Notes: generated from the letters alone by a model not told the origin. 8,973 nt of DNA from an uncultured Desulfotignum sp. (GCA_937951975.1 CALGAJ010000147.1:1-8973); one strand, 5' to 3'; positions 1 through 6,629 are shown, counted from the first letter of the stretch. Made by a program: numbers and translations.

Positions 1-21
1 CTTCAGAAATACGGGCTTTTT
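1..21 (+). terminator. Possible right half of an intrinsic terminator cut by the window edge
   Basis: The window opens with an arm GAAATACGGGC (6-16) followed at once by five T (17-21), the usual look of the 3' arm and U-tract of a rho-independent terminator. The matching left arm (GCCCGTATTTC) would have to lie just outside the window, so this cannot be confirmed. If real, it ends a + strand transcript arriving from the left and would insulate the gene at 218. Confidence 0.2.
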
Positions 22-140
22 GCGTTCAGTTGAACCAGATGTCGTTTTCCAGGTATTCCATGTAATTGATCAGAAAGCAGTGTTTTTTTTAAGATCTTAC
101 GAAAACACTTATTTTATGCTAATATCCGGTAAATGGTACA

Positions 141-184
141 CTGTCCAAAGGCTTGGGTCCACCACAGTCCAAAGATTTGGCTCC
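141..184. repeat. Imperfect 24-bp tandem repeat in the leader of the HsdR-N-like gene
   Basis: The segment starting at 141 (CTGTCCAAAGGCTTGGGTCC) recurs 24 bp later at 165 (CAGTCCAAAGATTTGGCTCC), with 16 of the first 20 positions identical. Read on the + strand, the unit is eight codons long (TVQRLGST / TVQRFGSA). The reading frame around it has only a TTG start and no ribosome binding site, so I treat this as non-coding leader DNA. Its role is unknown. Confidence 0.45.
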
Positions 185-217
185 GCTGCACCTGTCTACT
201 TTGTAAAGGAGGCGTGA

Positions 218-778
218 ATGGAAAAAAATCCCCACCACCTGGTCATGGGTGAGTTGACTGATTATCTGACAAATGAAACAGTGCCGGACACCCATGATGA
301 ACGGTTCAGACAAAAAATTGCCCGGCATCTGGTTCAGGCCTGCGGGTATGAAAAAAAACAGATTGAAACCCGGAAACAGATCATTATCAGGACAGAAAAG
401 AAAACAGCGCAGCTCTGGATGGATTTTCTGGTGAACACCGGAGAAAAAACCGGAATGATGATCCGGTATGCACCCGGATCTCTGGTGACCCGGCGTCTGC
501 CCAATCTGGCATTGTCCCGGCTGGTTTATCCATATCAGATTCCCGTGGTCGTGACCTGTAATGGCGAAGATGCCGAAGTGATCGATGGTGTTACCGGCCA
601 GGTGACGGGACAGGGATTTGATGCCATTCCGGACAGGCAGGCGTTGATGACACTGGAGGATGGCGAATCCTTTCCTGTGATATCTGAGACGCTTCATGAT
701 AAAGCCGCGCGGATCGCCTTTGCCTGTGAAGTGGATGGGGCCTGTCCCTGTGACACGGATGTCTGTATTCTGGATTAA
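218..778 (+). CDS. HsdR N-terminal-domain-like protein (degenerate PD-(D/E)XK fold)
   Basis: A 186-residue protein resembling the stand-alone N-terminal (nuclease) domain of type I restriction R subunits. The start is well supported: AGGAGG at 207-212 lies 5 nt before the ATG. Visible elements are an N-terminal ERFRQ...LV helix with GY...IE (about 28-50), a beta strand WMDFLV with Asp69, then MIRYAPGSLVTRR (81-93), then a YPYQIPVVVTCNGEDAEVID core (104-123). In active members, Asp69 is followed by an E-x-K strand. Here that strand reads I-R-Y, so the catalytic Glu/Lys pair seems absent. The C-terminus carries four clustered cysteines (C170, C176, C178, C183), possibly metal binding. No helicase, HsdM or HsdS gene is nearby, so a role in restriction is not supported. 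From memory, similar proteins with the RYGPGSL...NGEDAE core are common in Deltaproteobacteria. Their function is unknown to me. It faces uvrA convergently across 71 bp with no clear terminator. Confidence 0.85.
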   Translation: MEKNPHHLVMGELTDYLTNETVPDTHDERFRQKIARHLVQACGYEKKQIETRKQIIIRTEKKTAQLWMDFLVNTGEKTGMMIRYAPGSLVTRRLPNLALSRLVYPYQIPVVVTCNGEDAEVIDGVTGQVTGQGFDAIPDRQALMTLEDGESFPVISETLHDKAARIAFACEVDGACPCDTDVCILD

Positions 779-849
779 AAAAGATGGCCCATGCAACCGA
801 TATCCGGCCCCAAACAGGAATATCATGCCGACGTGTTTGTAATCCGGAT

Positions 850-3669
850 TCAGTCTTTTTTAAGTACGTTTGACAGATAATATCCGGTAAACGATGTGGG
901 GTGTTCTGCCACATATTCCGGAGTGCCCTGAACAATGATCCGGCCGCCTTTGTCCCCGCCTTCAGGTCCCATGTCGATAATGTGGTCGGCATATTTGATT
1001 ACATCCATATTATGTTCAATCACCACCACGGTGTTGCCGGTAGCCACCAGCCGGTCCAGAACCGTCAGCAGCCGGTTGATATCATCGGGATGCAGACCGG
1101 TGGTGGGTTCATCCAGGATATAAATGGTTTTTCCCGTACTTTTTTTGGACAGTTCCCTGGCCAGTTTGATACGCTGGGCTTCTCCCCCGGACAGGGTGAC
1201 GGCAGACTGACCCAGGGTGATGTATCCCAGTCCCACTTCCACCAGGGTGGCCAGTTTGGCCTGGATGGCGGATAGGGTGTCAAAGAACCGGACCGCCTGG
1301 TGAATGGTCATATCCAGAACTTCAGCGATATTTTTTCCTTTGTAACGGATATCCAGGGTGTCGCGGTTGAACTGCCGGCCTTTGCACACATCGCACGGCA
1401 CATGGACATCGGGCAGAAACTGCATTTCAATTTTAATAACACCTTCTCCGGCACATGCCTCACACCGTCCGCCCCGGATATTGAAACTGAACCGCCCGGG
1501 TTTATACCCTCTGGCCCGGGCCTCCGGTGTGCTGGCAAACAGTTCACGGATGGCGGGAAGCACCCCGGTATAAGTACCGGGATTGGACCTGGGAGTCTTG
1601 CCGATGGCGGACTGGTCGATGTGAATCACTTTGTCCAGATGCTCGATACCGGTAATCCGGTCATGGGCCCCAACCTGTTTTCTTGTGTACGCGATCTGGT
1701 TGCACAGGCCGGGATATAACGTGGACAGCACCAGCGTGGATTTGCCGGATCCGGACACGCCGGTCACGCAGATAAAACACCCCAGAGGAAACGATACGGT
1801 AATCTGTTTGAGATTGTTGGCTTCGGCATTGACAAGGGTTAAATGGCGGCCATTGCCTTTACGCCGGACATTTGGAACGGGAATCTGTCTGATTCCATTG
1901 ATATACTGACCGGTCAGTGAATCCGGGGATCCGGTCAGTTGTTCAGGCGGGCCGGAAAACATGACCCGTCCCCCGTGAACACCGGCAGCCGGCCCCATAT
2001 CGATGATATGATCGGCAGCCTGGATCGTATCTGTATCGTGTTCCACCACGACCACGGTATTATCCAGATGTTTCAGGTCCATGAGCGTTTTGATCAGCCT
2101 TGCATTGTCCCTGCGGTGAAGGCCGATGCTGGGTTCATCCAGCACATACAGAATCCCGGTCAGTTTGGAACCGATCTGGGTGGCCAGACGGATCCGCTGG
2201 CTTTCGCCACCGGACAGTGTGTCTGCGGAACGGGAAAGAGACAGATAGTCCAGCCCCACATTGTCCAGAAAAACAAGCCGCTGGGTCAGTTCTCTGATGA
2301 TACCGGCACTGATCTGTTCCTCTTTTCGGGTCAGCGTCAACGACGCAATGGCTGCCAGGGTCTGTTTAATGGGAAGTCTTGTGATTTCCCAGATGGCATG
2401 ACCGCTGACCCGGACATGGGCGGATGCCGGATTCAGCCGGGTGCCGTTGCACCGGGAACAGACACGCGCGTTCATATACCGCTTTAAATCTTCTTTGATG
2501 GATTTGGAATCGGTTTCTTTATACCGGCGTTTTAAATAGGGAATCACACCTTCAAAATTTTTTTTACTCCGGATTTTTTTACCGGCCTGCTCCGTATAAA
2601 ATTCGATGAGCTCTTTTTTTGAACCATGCAGCAATACATGCTGAAACCGGTCGGACAGGTCTTTGAACGGGGTATAGATATCCTGGTTAAAATGGGAGGT
2701 CAGTGCATCTAAAAATTCCATGAATTGAACCGAATCTCTGTTCTGCCAGGGAAGAATCGCCCCCTGGCGTAAAGACAGTCCGGGATCCGGTACAATCAGG
2801 TCCGGGTCAAATTCCGTGATGGTTCCCAATCCGTCACAAACAGGACAGGCCCCCTGGGGCGAGTTGAATGAAAAGCTGGCCGGAGTGAACGGCGGATAAC
2901 TGATATGGCAGTTTAAACACGAAGCGGTTTCATTGAACAGCAGGTCCTGATCTCTGTCCGGATCCAGCACAATGAGAGAACCTTTGGACAGGCTTAACGC
3001 CAGTTCCAGAGAATCACTCAATCGTTTTTCAATGCCCGGCTTGATAATCAGACGGTCCACCACCACTTCCAGGGTGTGTTTTTTTTGTTTTTCCAGAACC
3101 GGAGGGTCCTGGGTCCGGCAGATTTCCCCATCCACCCGCATTCTGGCAAACCCCTCTTTTTTCATCCGGGCGAATACCGCTTCATGCCGGCCTTTCTGGT
3201 TTCGGATCAACGGGGCCAGAAGAATCATCCGGGTGTCGGCCGGCAGGGTCAGAATCCGGTCACAGATCTGGTCAACCGTCATGGGTTCAATGGGATTACC
3301 GCATTGATGACAATGGGGCGTTCCCACTCTGGCGAATAAAAGCCGGAGGTAATCATAGATTTCCGTAATGGTTCCCACGGTGGACCGGGGGTTGTGCCCG
3401 GAAGTTTTCTGTTCAATGGCAATGGCCGGAGACAGGCCGTCAATGCTGTCCACATCCGGTTTGGCCATTTGTCCTAGAAACTGTCTGGCATAGGTGGACA
3501 ACGACTCCACATACCGCCGCTGGCCTTCCGCATACAGGATGTCAAAGGCCAGGGTGGATTTTCCGGATCCGGACAGGCCCGTGATCACGGTCAGACAATT
3601 TTTGGGAATCCGTACATCGATATTTTTCAGGTTGTGTTCCCTGGCCCCCTGAATAATGATGTCAGACAT
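850..3669 (-). CDS. uvrA: UvrABC excinuclease subunit A
   Basis: A 939-residue ABC-class ATPase that, with UvrB, scans DNA for bulky lesions and loads UvrB in nucleotide excision repair. Both nucleotide-binding halves are complete. The first has Walker A GLSGSGKS (31-38), signature LSGGE (485-489) and Walker B ILYVLDEP (506-513). The second has Walker A GVSGSGKS (637-644), signature LSGGE (826-830) and Walker B IYILDEP (849-855). Zinc-module cysteine pairs are seen at C120/C123, C251/C254, C275/C278, C404/C407, C736/C739 and C759/C762. Length is normal (E. coli is about 940). The frame stays open upstream to 3771, but the Met at 3669 gives the standard UvrA N-terminus (MSDIIIQGAREHNLKNI) and has AGGAAA about 8 nt upstream. 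Its start codon overlaps the last 8 bp of pdxA, so the two are probably co-transcribed and translationally coupled. I saw no separate SOS-type operator in front of uvrA, where such a site would have to lie inside pdxA. Confidence 0.98.
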   Translation of the reverse strand: MSDIIIQGAREHNLKNIDVRIPKNCLTVITGLSGSGKSTLAFDILYAEGQRRYVESLSTYARQFLGQMAKPDVDSIDGLSPAIAIEQKTSGHNPRSTVGTITEIYDYLRLLFARVGTPHCHQCGNPIEPMTVDQICDRILTLPADTRMILLAPLIRNQKGRHEAVFARMKKEGFARMRVDGEICRTQDPPVLEKQKKHTLEVVVDRLIIKPGIEKRLSDSLELALSLSKGSLIVLDPDRDQDLLFNETASCLNCHISYPPFTPASFSFNSPQGACPVCDGLGTITEFDPDLIVPDPGLSLRQGAILPWQNRDSVQFMEFLDALTSHFNQDIYTPFKDLSDRFQHVLLHGSKKELIEFYTEQAGKKIRSKKNFEGVIPYLKRRYKETDSKSIKEDLKRYMNARVCSRCNGTRLNPASAHVRVSGHAIWEITRLPIKQTLAAIASLTLTRKEEQISAGIIRELTQRLVFLDNVGLDYLSLSRSADTLSGGESQRIRLATQIGSKLTGILYVLDEPSIGLHRRDNARLIKTLMDLKHLDNTVVVVEHDTDTIQAADHIIDMGPAAGVHGGRVMFSGPPEQLTGSPDSLTGQYINGIRQIPVPNVRRKGNGRHLTLVNAEANNLKQITVSFPLGCFICVTGVSGSGKSTLVLSTLYPGLCNQIAYTRKQVGAHDRITGIEHLDKVIHIDQSAIGKTPRSNPGTYTGVLPAIRELFASTPEARARGYKPGRFSFNIRGGRCEACAGEGVIKIEMQFLPDVHVPCDVCKGRQFNRDTLDIRYKGKNIAEVLDMTIHQAVRFFDTLSAIQAKLATLVEVGLGYITLGQSAVTLSGGEAQRIKLARELSKKSTGKTIYILDEPTTGLHPDDINRLLTVLDRLVATGNTVVVIEHNMDVIKYADHIIDMGPEGGDKGGRIIVQGTPEYVAEHPTSFTGYYLSNVLKKD

Positions 3670-4714
3670 GGGCCGGTTTCCTGTCGGTTCGGTGCCGGGC
3701 CTGAAAAACCGCCATTTTGATTGCTTCCACCAGGCTGGCGGGATCGGCGCATCCTTTCCAGGCAATGTCATAGGCGGTCCCGTGGTCCACGGATGTCCGG
3801 ATAATGGGCAGTCCTAAGGTGACATTCACCCCGTCCTTGAAATGAATCAGCTTGAAGGGAATCAGGCCCTGGTCATGGTACATGCACACCACGGCATCAC
3901 AACCGGTCTTTATGGCGTAATTGAACACCGTATCCGGGGGCAGCGGTCCCCGGATATCCAGGCCCTGTTTTTGTGCGGTCCTGACAGCCGGGGCAATGAC
4001 CTGTTGTTCATCATTTCCGAAAAGACCTTCTTCGCCGGCATGGGGATTGAGTCCGGCCACGGCCAGGCGGGGGACTTTGATGTTGAACCGGGTTTTCAGA
4101 TCCGTGCAGGTCACATGGATGGTGTCTAAAATTTTTTCCTGTGTCAGGGCATCCGGCACTGAGGCCAAAGGAATATGGATGGTCACCAAAACCACTTTCA
4201 GGGTTTTTCCGGCCAGCATCATGGCAAATTTCCGGGTTCCGGTCTGGTGGGCGAGCAGTTCCGTATGCCCATGAAAACGGGATCCCGCCATCTTGAGTCC
4301 GGTTTTGGTGATGGGCCCGGTGACCAGGGCATCAATCTGGTGTGACAGGGCCAGATCGATGCCGGTATGGATGTAATCCGCCATGGCCCGGCCGATTGAA
4401 GGCGTCATGACCGCTGGAACCGACATGTTCAGTTCCAGGGAAGAGACGGCCATCATATTCAGATATCCGGGGTCATCTTTGCCCTGTTTCGGATCATTGA
4501 TTTCATGGATGCGCAACGGGATGGAAAACCGGGAAAGCGCTGTGTGCATGATACCCTGATCCCCGATCACCACAGGAACGCACAACGGGTGAAGTTTGTT
4601 TCCATACAGGGCTTTTGCCAGTATTTCCGGGCCGATGCCCAGAGGATCCCCCATGGTGATGCCGATGATGGGTTTGTCAGGCAGATTTGTTTTTTTAACA
4701 AAAGAAACAGGCAT
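3662..4714 (-). CDS. pdxA: 4-hydroxythreonine-4-phosphate dehydrogenase
   Basis: A 350-residue PdxA. In the DXP-dependent vitamin B6 pathway it oxidises 4-phospho-hydroxy-L-threonine with NAD(P)+, giving the amino-ketone that PdxJ condenses to pyridoxine phosphate. Family motifs in order: ITMGDPLGIGPE (19-30), TGPITK (132-137), GHTELLA (149-155), TIHIPL (178-183), GLNPHAGEEGLFG (221-233), PPDTVF (259-264), VVCMYHDQGLIPFK (275-288) and GLPIIRTSVDHGTAYDIA (301-318). The metal-binding histidines are H180, H225 and H280, the same mutual spacing as E. coli H166/H211/H266. The N-terminus is about 14 residues longer than E. coli's. No other ATG, GTG or TTG lies between this ATG and the first motif, so the start stands even though no clear Shine-Dalgarno is visible before it. 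It is the first gene of a pdxA-uvrA unit (8-bp overlap) and is divergent from the DnaA-like gene. Confidence 0.97.
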   Translation of the reverse strand: MPVSFVKKTNLPDKPIIGITMGDPLGIGPEILAKALYGNKLHPLCVPVVIGDQGIMHTALSRFSIPLRIHEINDPKQGKDDPGYLNMMAVSSLELNMSVPAVMTPSIGRAMADYIHTGIDLALSHQIDALVTGPITKTGLKMAGSRFHGHTELLAHQTGTRKFAMMLAGKTLKVVLVTIHIPLASVPDALTQEKILDTIHVTCTDLKTRFNIKVPRLAVAGLNPHAGEEGLFGNDEQQVIAPAVRTAQKQGLDIRGPLPPDTVFNYAIKTGCDAVVCMYHDQGLIPFKLIHFKDGVNVTLGLPIIRTSVDHGTAYDIAWKGCADPASLVEAIKMAVFQARHRTDRKPAHV

Positions 4715-4751
4715 GATGTATTGAAAAAATCCGGTTAAAGATTAAATGAAA

Positions 4752-4780
4752 TATATACTATCTGCCGGGCCGGTTGTAAA
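4752..4780 (-). promoter_or_regulatory. Candidate sigma-70 promoter for pdxA-uvrA
   Basis: On the minus strand, a -35 TTTACA (4780-4775, 5 of 6 to TTGACA) is followed after exactly 17 bp by TATATA (4757-4752), with TATATT overlapping two bases further on. The predicted start near 4745 leaves a leader of about 30 nt before the pdxA ATG. The spacing and position are good, but AT-rich DNA makes chance -10 matches common. Confidence 0.45.
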
Positions 4781-4805
4781 TATGCTTACCCATTTGCAAA
4801 GGACA

Positions 4806-4819
4806 ACAATTTAAATTGT
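4806..4819. promoter_or_regulatory. Perfect 14-bp palindrome, possible operator upstream of pdxA
   Basis: ACAATTTAAATTGT reads identically on both strands with no spacer. It lies about 26 bp upstream of the proposed pdxA -35 box, a normal place for an activator or a remote operator. I do not recognise it as the site of a known regulator, and in such AT-rich DNA part of the symmetry could be chance. Confidence 0.35.
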
Positions 4820-4860
4820 GAAACCCTTGGTATATTAGCATTACCGCAATAAATTGAATT

Positions 4861-4980
4861 TTGTTTAAAATGATAAGAAAATCAGAGTAATTTAAAGGAA
4901 ATTGAAGAAAATTTTTTTAATTCTTTTATTTTAATTTTCGATATCCTTTATTTTGTCTGAAAAAATAACCAGTTGTAAAA
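4861..4980. other. Extremely AT-rich tract (18% G+C)
   Basis: Only 22 of 120 bases are G or C. The tract contains homopolymeric T and A runs and two similar T-rich stretches, CTTTTATTTT (4923-4932) and CCTTTATTTT about 22 bp further on. Such DNA melts or bends easily, as in promoter upstream elements or an origin unwinding element. No 13-mer family or adjacent DnaA boxes were recognised, so the role is open. Confidence 0.5.
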
Positions 4981-4993
4981 GTGACTGTAATGT

Positions 4994-5210
4994 TTGGCAA
5001 ATCATTTGTTTCACAAAAAATTAATCTTTAATTTCAGATAGTTGAATAAATATGCCAATGAAAATTCCAACATGTTGCCAACACGAATGATCCGGTTTGA
5101 CCAAAGATGGTTATTCGAATAAAAAAACGCATGCTTTTTTTAACGCCCTGTATTTTTCAGTGAAAGTCGTAGATTTCGGTACTATCCTTGCCATTTGTTG
5201 GTGATGCCAA
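4994..5210. repeat. Recurring TGCCAA/TTGGCA motifs upstream of the DnaA-like gene
   Basis: The hexamer occurs at 4994-4999 (as TTGGCA), 5053-5058, 5076-5081 and 5205-5210, with a related TTGCCA at 5188-5193. The third copy sits in CCAACATGTTGCCAACA (5067-5083), which contains a 10-bp palindrome and a repeated CCAACA. The fourth forms TTGG-TGATG-CCAA (5198-5210). About 0.1 copy of a given hexamer, counting both strands, is expected by chance in 217 bp, so the clustering is notable though selected after the fact. It could be binding sites for a regulator or for the DnaA-like protein. Confidence 0.3.
5097..5125 (+). promoter_or_regulatory. Weak candidate promoter for the DnaA-like operon with overlapping palindrome
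   Basis: TTGACC (5097-5102, 5 of 6 to the -35 consensus) is followed after 17 bp by TAAAAA (5120-5125, 4 of 6). The spacer and the first bases of the -10 are occupied by a perfect 12-bp palindrome TTATTCGAATAA (5111-5122), so a protein bound there would block or modulate this promoter. The leader to the start codon would be about 115 nt. Other AT-rich -10-like sequences are present, so the assignment is tentative. Confidence 0.25.
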
Positions 5211-5246
5211 ACTGGTAGAATGTTGAACAGAAACAGAAAGGTCTGA

Positions 5247-6629
5247 GTGTATAAAACCATGGATAAATTTTGGGCACAGGTCAAATCTCAAATCAAGAAA
5301 ACAATTCCGGATCACAGTTTCAGGATGTGGGTAGACCCGCTTGAGGTCCTGACTTTTCAGGACGGCCGTCTATGTCTGTCCACCCCGAATGAATTTTTTA
5401 TCAAGCGCCTGAAAGACAATTACCTGAGTATGTTTGAGCAGGAATTCCACAAACTGGGGCAGCCGGTGCAGATTGAGTTCAAAACAAAAACATCCCCCAA
5501 AATCCCCTGTCATGGGACCGGTCATACAGCGGGGAGGGGACAATCAAAAAAAAATGATCTGACCCAGGCCTGCCTGCCCGGATTTGATCCACGATTCAAC
5601 GGCGGCCGGCTGCTTAAAAAAGGGTATACGTTTGATGATTTCGTGGTCGGAGACAACTCCAGCTTTGCTTATTCCGCATCGTTATCGCTGGCCCAGGGGA
5701 ACATGAACGGGGCGGGCATGCTGTATCTTCTGGGTAAAACCGGTTTAGGTAAAAGCCATTTATCCCAGGCGGTGGGACATCATGTCATCACCCATAAGAC
5801 AGCGGTGCGCGTATATTATGTGACAGCGGAAGATTTTACCAATGAAATGATTTATGCTCTCAAGGGTAACACCATTGAATCATTCAAGGAAAAATACCGA
5901 AAAAAATGTGAAGTGCTGATTTTGGAAGATGTTCATTTTCTGGCCGGTAAAAAAGCCATTCAAAAAGAACTGGCCGTGACCCTGGACTATCTGCTGGATG
6001 CCGACCGGAAAATTATATTTTCAGGATGTGATCTGCCCGATGATATTCCCAAGCTGGATGACCAGCTTAAATCCCGGCTGACCATGGGGCTTGTGACGGA
6101 AATCAAAGCCCCGGATTTTAAAACCCGGGTAAAAATTTTAAGAAAAAAATCAAAACACCTCAATTGCCTGATCCCTGATTCGGTCACGGAATATATTGCC
6201 CAGGAACTGTGCGATGATGTCAGACAACTGGAAAGCGGTCTGTTCGGTGTGGCGGCCAAAGGGCAGCTGATGGGCCGGCATATTGATATTGAACTGGCAA
6301 AAAGTGTGCTGGCCAATATCCGCAAGCATCAGAAGCGTATCACCATCGACGGTATCAAGAAACTGGTGTGTAAGGAATATGATATCACAGAACAGGATCT
6401 GATTTCGAAATCCCGGAAAAAACACATTGTCAAACCCCGGCAGGTGGCTATATTTCTGTCCAGAAAATATACGGATCAGCCCATCAAAAAAATCGGTTCC
6501 AGCTTCAAGCGGTACCATGCCACAGCGATTTATTCAGTGAATGCCGTGGAAAAGGAACTTAAGCACAAAGGGGTGCTGTACGAACAGATCCGGTATCTGT
6601 CAAAAAAAATAGAAACAGGTAAATTCTAA
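5247..6629 (+). CDS. dnaA: DnaA-family replication initiator, divergent in the DNA-binding signature
   Basis: A 460-residue AAA+ ATPase with the DnaA domain order. Domain I is at 7-80 (FWAQV...SFRMWVDPLE), a short linker at about 81-120, and the AAA+ core at about 125-345. The core has Walker A GKTGLGKS (163-170), Walker B LILED (224-228), an arginine finger at R277 in KSRL and sensor-2 R326 in DVRQLES. A C-terminal helix-turn-helix domain IV begins near 363. The initiator-specific segment (EMIYAL...ESFKEKY, 200-217) and domain IV separate it from Hda or DnaC. Domain IV keeps KSRKKHIVKPRQVAIFLSR (388-406), but the signature helix reads IGSSFKRYHATAIYSV (416-431). Canonical GGRDHTTV is thus one residue shorter, with Asp replaced by Tyr and the first Thr by Ala. 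The GTG at 5247 is chosen because AGAAAGG (5235-5241) lies 5 nt upstream. The in-frame ATG at 5259 would give a more typical N-terminus but lacks a properly spaced site. No dnaN follows; the next gene is a GlcD-like oxidase abutting the stop codon. It may be a second DnaA or a diverged main initiator. Confidence 0.9.
   Translation: MYKTMDKFWAQVKSQIKKTIPDHSFRMWVDPLEVLTFQDGRLCLSTPNEFFIKRLKDNYLSMFEQEFHKLGQPVQIEFKTKTSPKIPCHGTGHTAGRGQSKKNDLTQACLPGFDPRFNGGRLLKKGYTFDDFVVGDNSSFAYSASLSLAQGNMNGAGMLYLLGKTGLGKSHLSQAVGHHVITHKTAVRVYYVTAEDFTNEMIYALKGNTIESFKEKYRKKCEVLILEDVHFLAGKKAIQKELAVTLDYLLDADRKIIFSGCDLPDDIPKLDDQLKSRLTMGLVTEIKAPDFKTRVKILRKKSKHLNCLIPDSVTEYIAQELCDDVRQLESGLFGVAAKGQLMGRHIDIELAKSVLANIRKHQKRITIDGIKKLVCKEYDITEQDLISKSRKKHIVKPRQVAIFLSRKYTDQPIKKIGSSFKRYHATAIYSVNAVEKELKHKGVLYEQIRYLSKKIETGKF

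Larger units (their letters stand above)
4715..5246. other. AT-rich divergent intergenic region between pdxA and the DnaA-like gene
   Basis: This 532-bp gap carries no credible gene. G+C over 4741-5220 is 143 of 480 bases (about 30%), against roughly half or more in the flanking genes. Visible contents are a likely pdxA promoter, the palindromes at 4806-4819 and 5111-5122, recurring TGCCAA motifs between 4994 and 5210, and an A7-CGCATGC-T7 near-inverted repeat at 5121-5141. I searched for the DnaA box TTATCCACA and close variants on both strands and found none convincing, so I do not call it an origin. It must hold the promoters of both divergent units. Confidence 0.7.

Noticed and set aside
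27..60. Minus-strand mini-frame MEYLENDIWFN, reminiscent of a segment of threonine aldolases
   Set aside because: Only 11 codons, no ribosome binding site, stops at both ends. The resemblance is too short to call a pseudogene remnant.
121..133. AATATCCGGTAAA shared between 121-133 and 879-891
   Set aside because: A 13-bp exact match somewhere in about 9 kb is expected by chance, and one copy lies within uvrA coding sequence.
20..217. A 65-codon + strand open frame containing the TVQR[LF]GS repeat, ending just before the ATG at 218
   Set aside because: It starts only with TTG, has no ribosome binding site, no recognisable domain, and covers a T-rich leader; better explained as non-coding.
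119..826. 235-codon minus-strand open frame opposite the HsdR-N-like gene
   Set aside because: Composition (His, Gly, Pro and Arg rich) is that of an antisense shadow. The + strand gene has a strong ribosome binding site and a conserved core.
779..849. Terminator between the convergent HsdR-N-like gene and uvrA
   Set aside because: Only a short AATCCGGATT palindrome at 841-850 is present, without a T-tract. No convincing hairpin terminator on either strand.
1939..2487. 182-codon + strand open frame inside uvrA
   Set aside because: Shadow of uvrA, whose motifs run unbroken through this stretch on the other strand.
3670..3771. Upstream extension of uvrA to the Met at 3771
   Set aside because: It would overlap pdxA by over 100 bp and add 34 residues absent from UvrA proteins; the start at 3669 has a good ribosome binding site.
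4994..5010. Sigma-54-like promoter TTGGCA...TTGTT upstream of the DnaA-like gene
   Set aside because: The GG-N10-GC core is broken (GT instead of GC) and the -24 element lacks its last two consensus bases; also explained by the TGCCAA repeat.
5188..5241. tRNA-like string (GCCAAACTGGTAGAATG) before the DnaA-like start
   Set aside because: No acceptor stem or T-loop consensus could be found to complete a cloverleaf.
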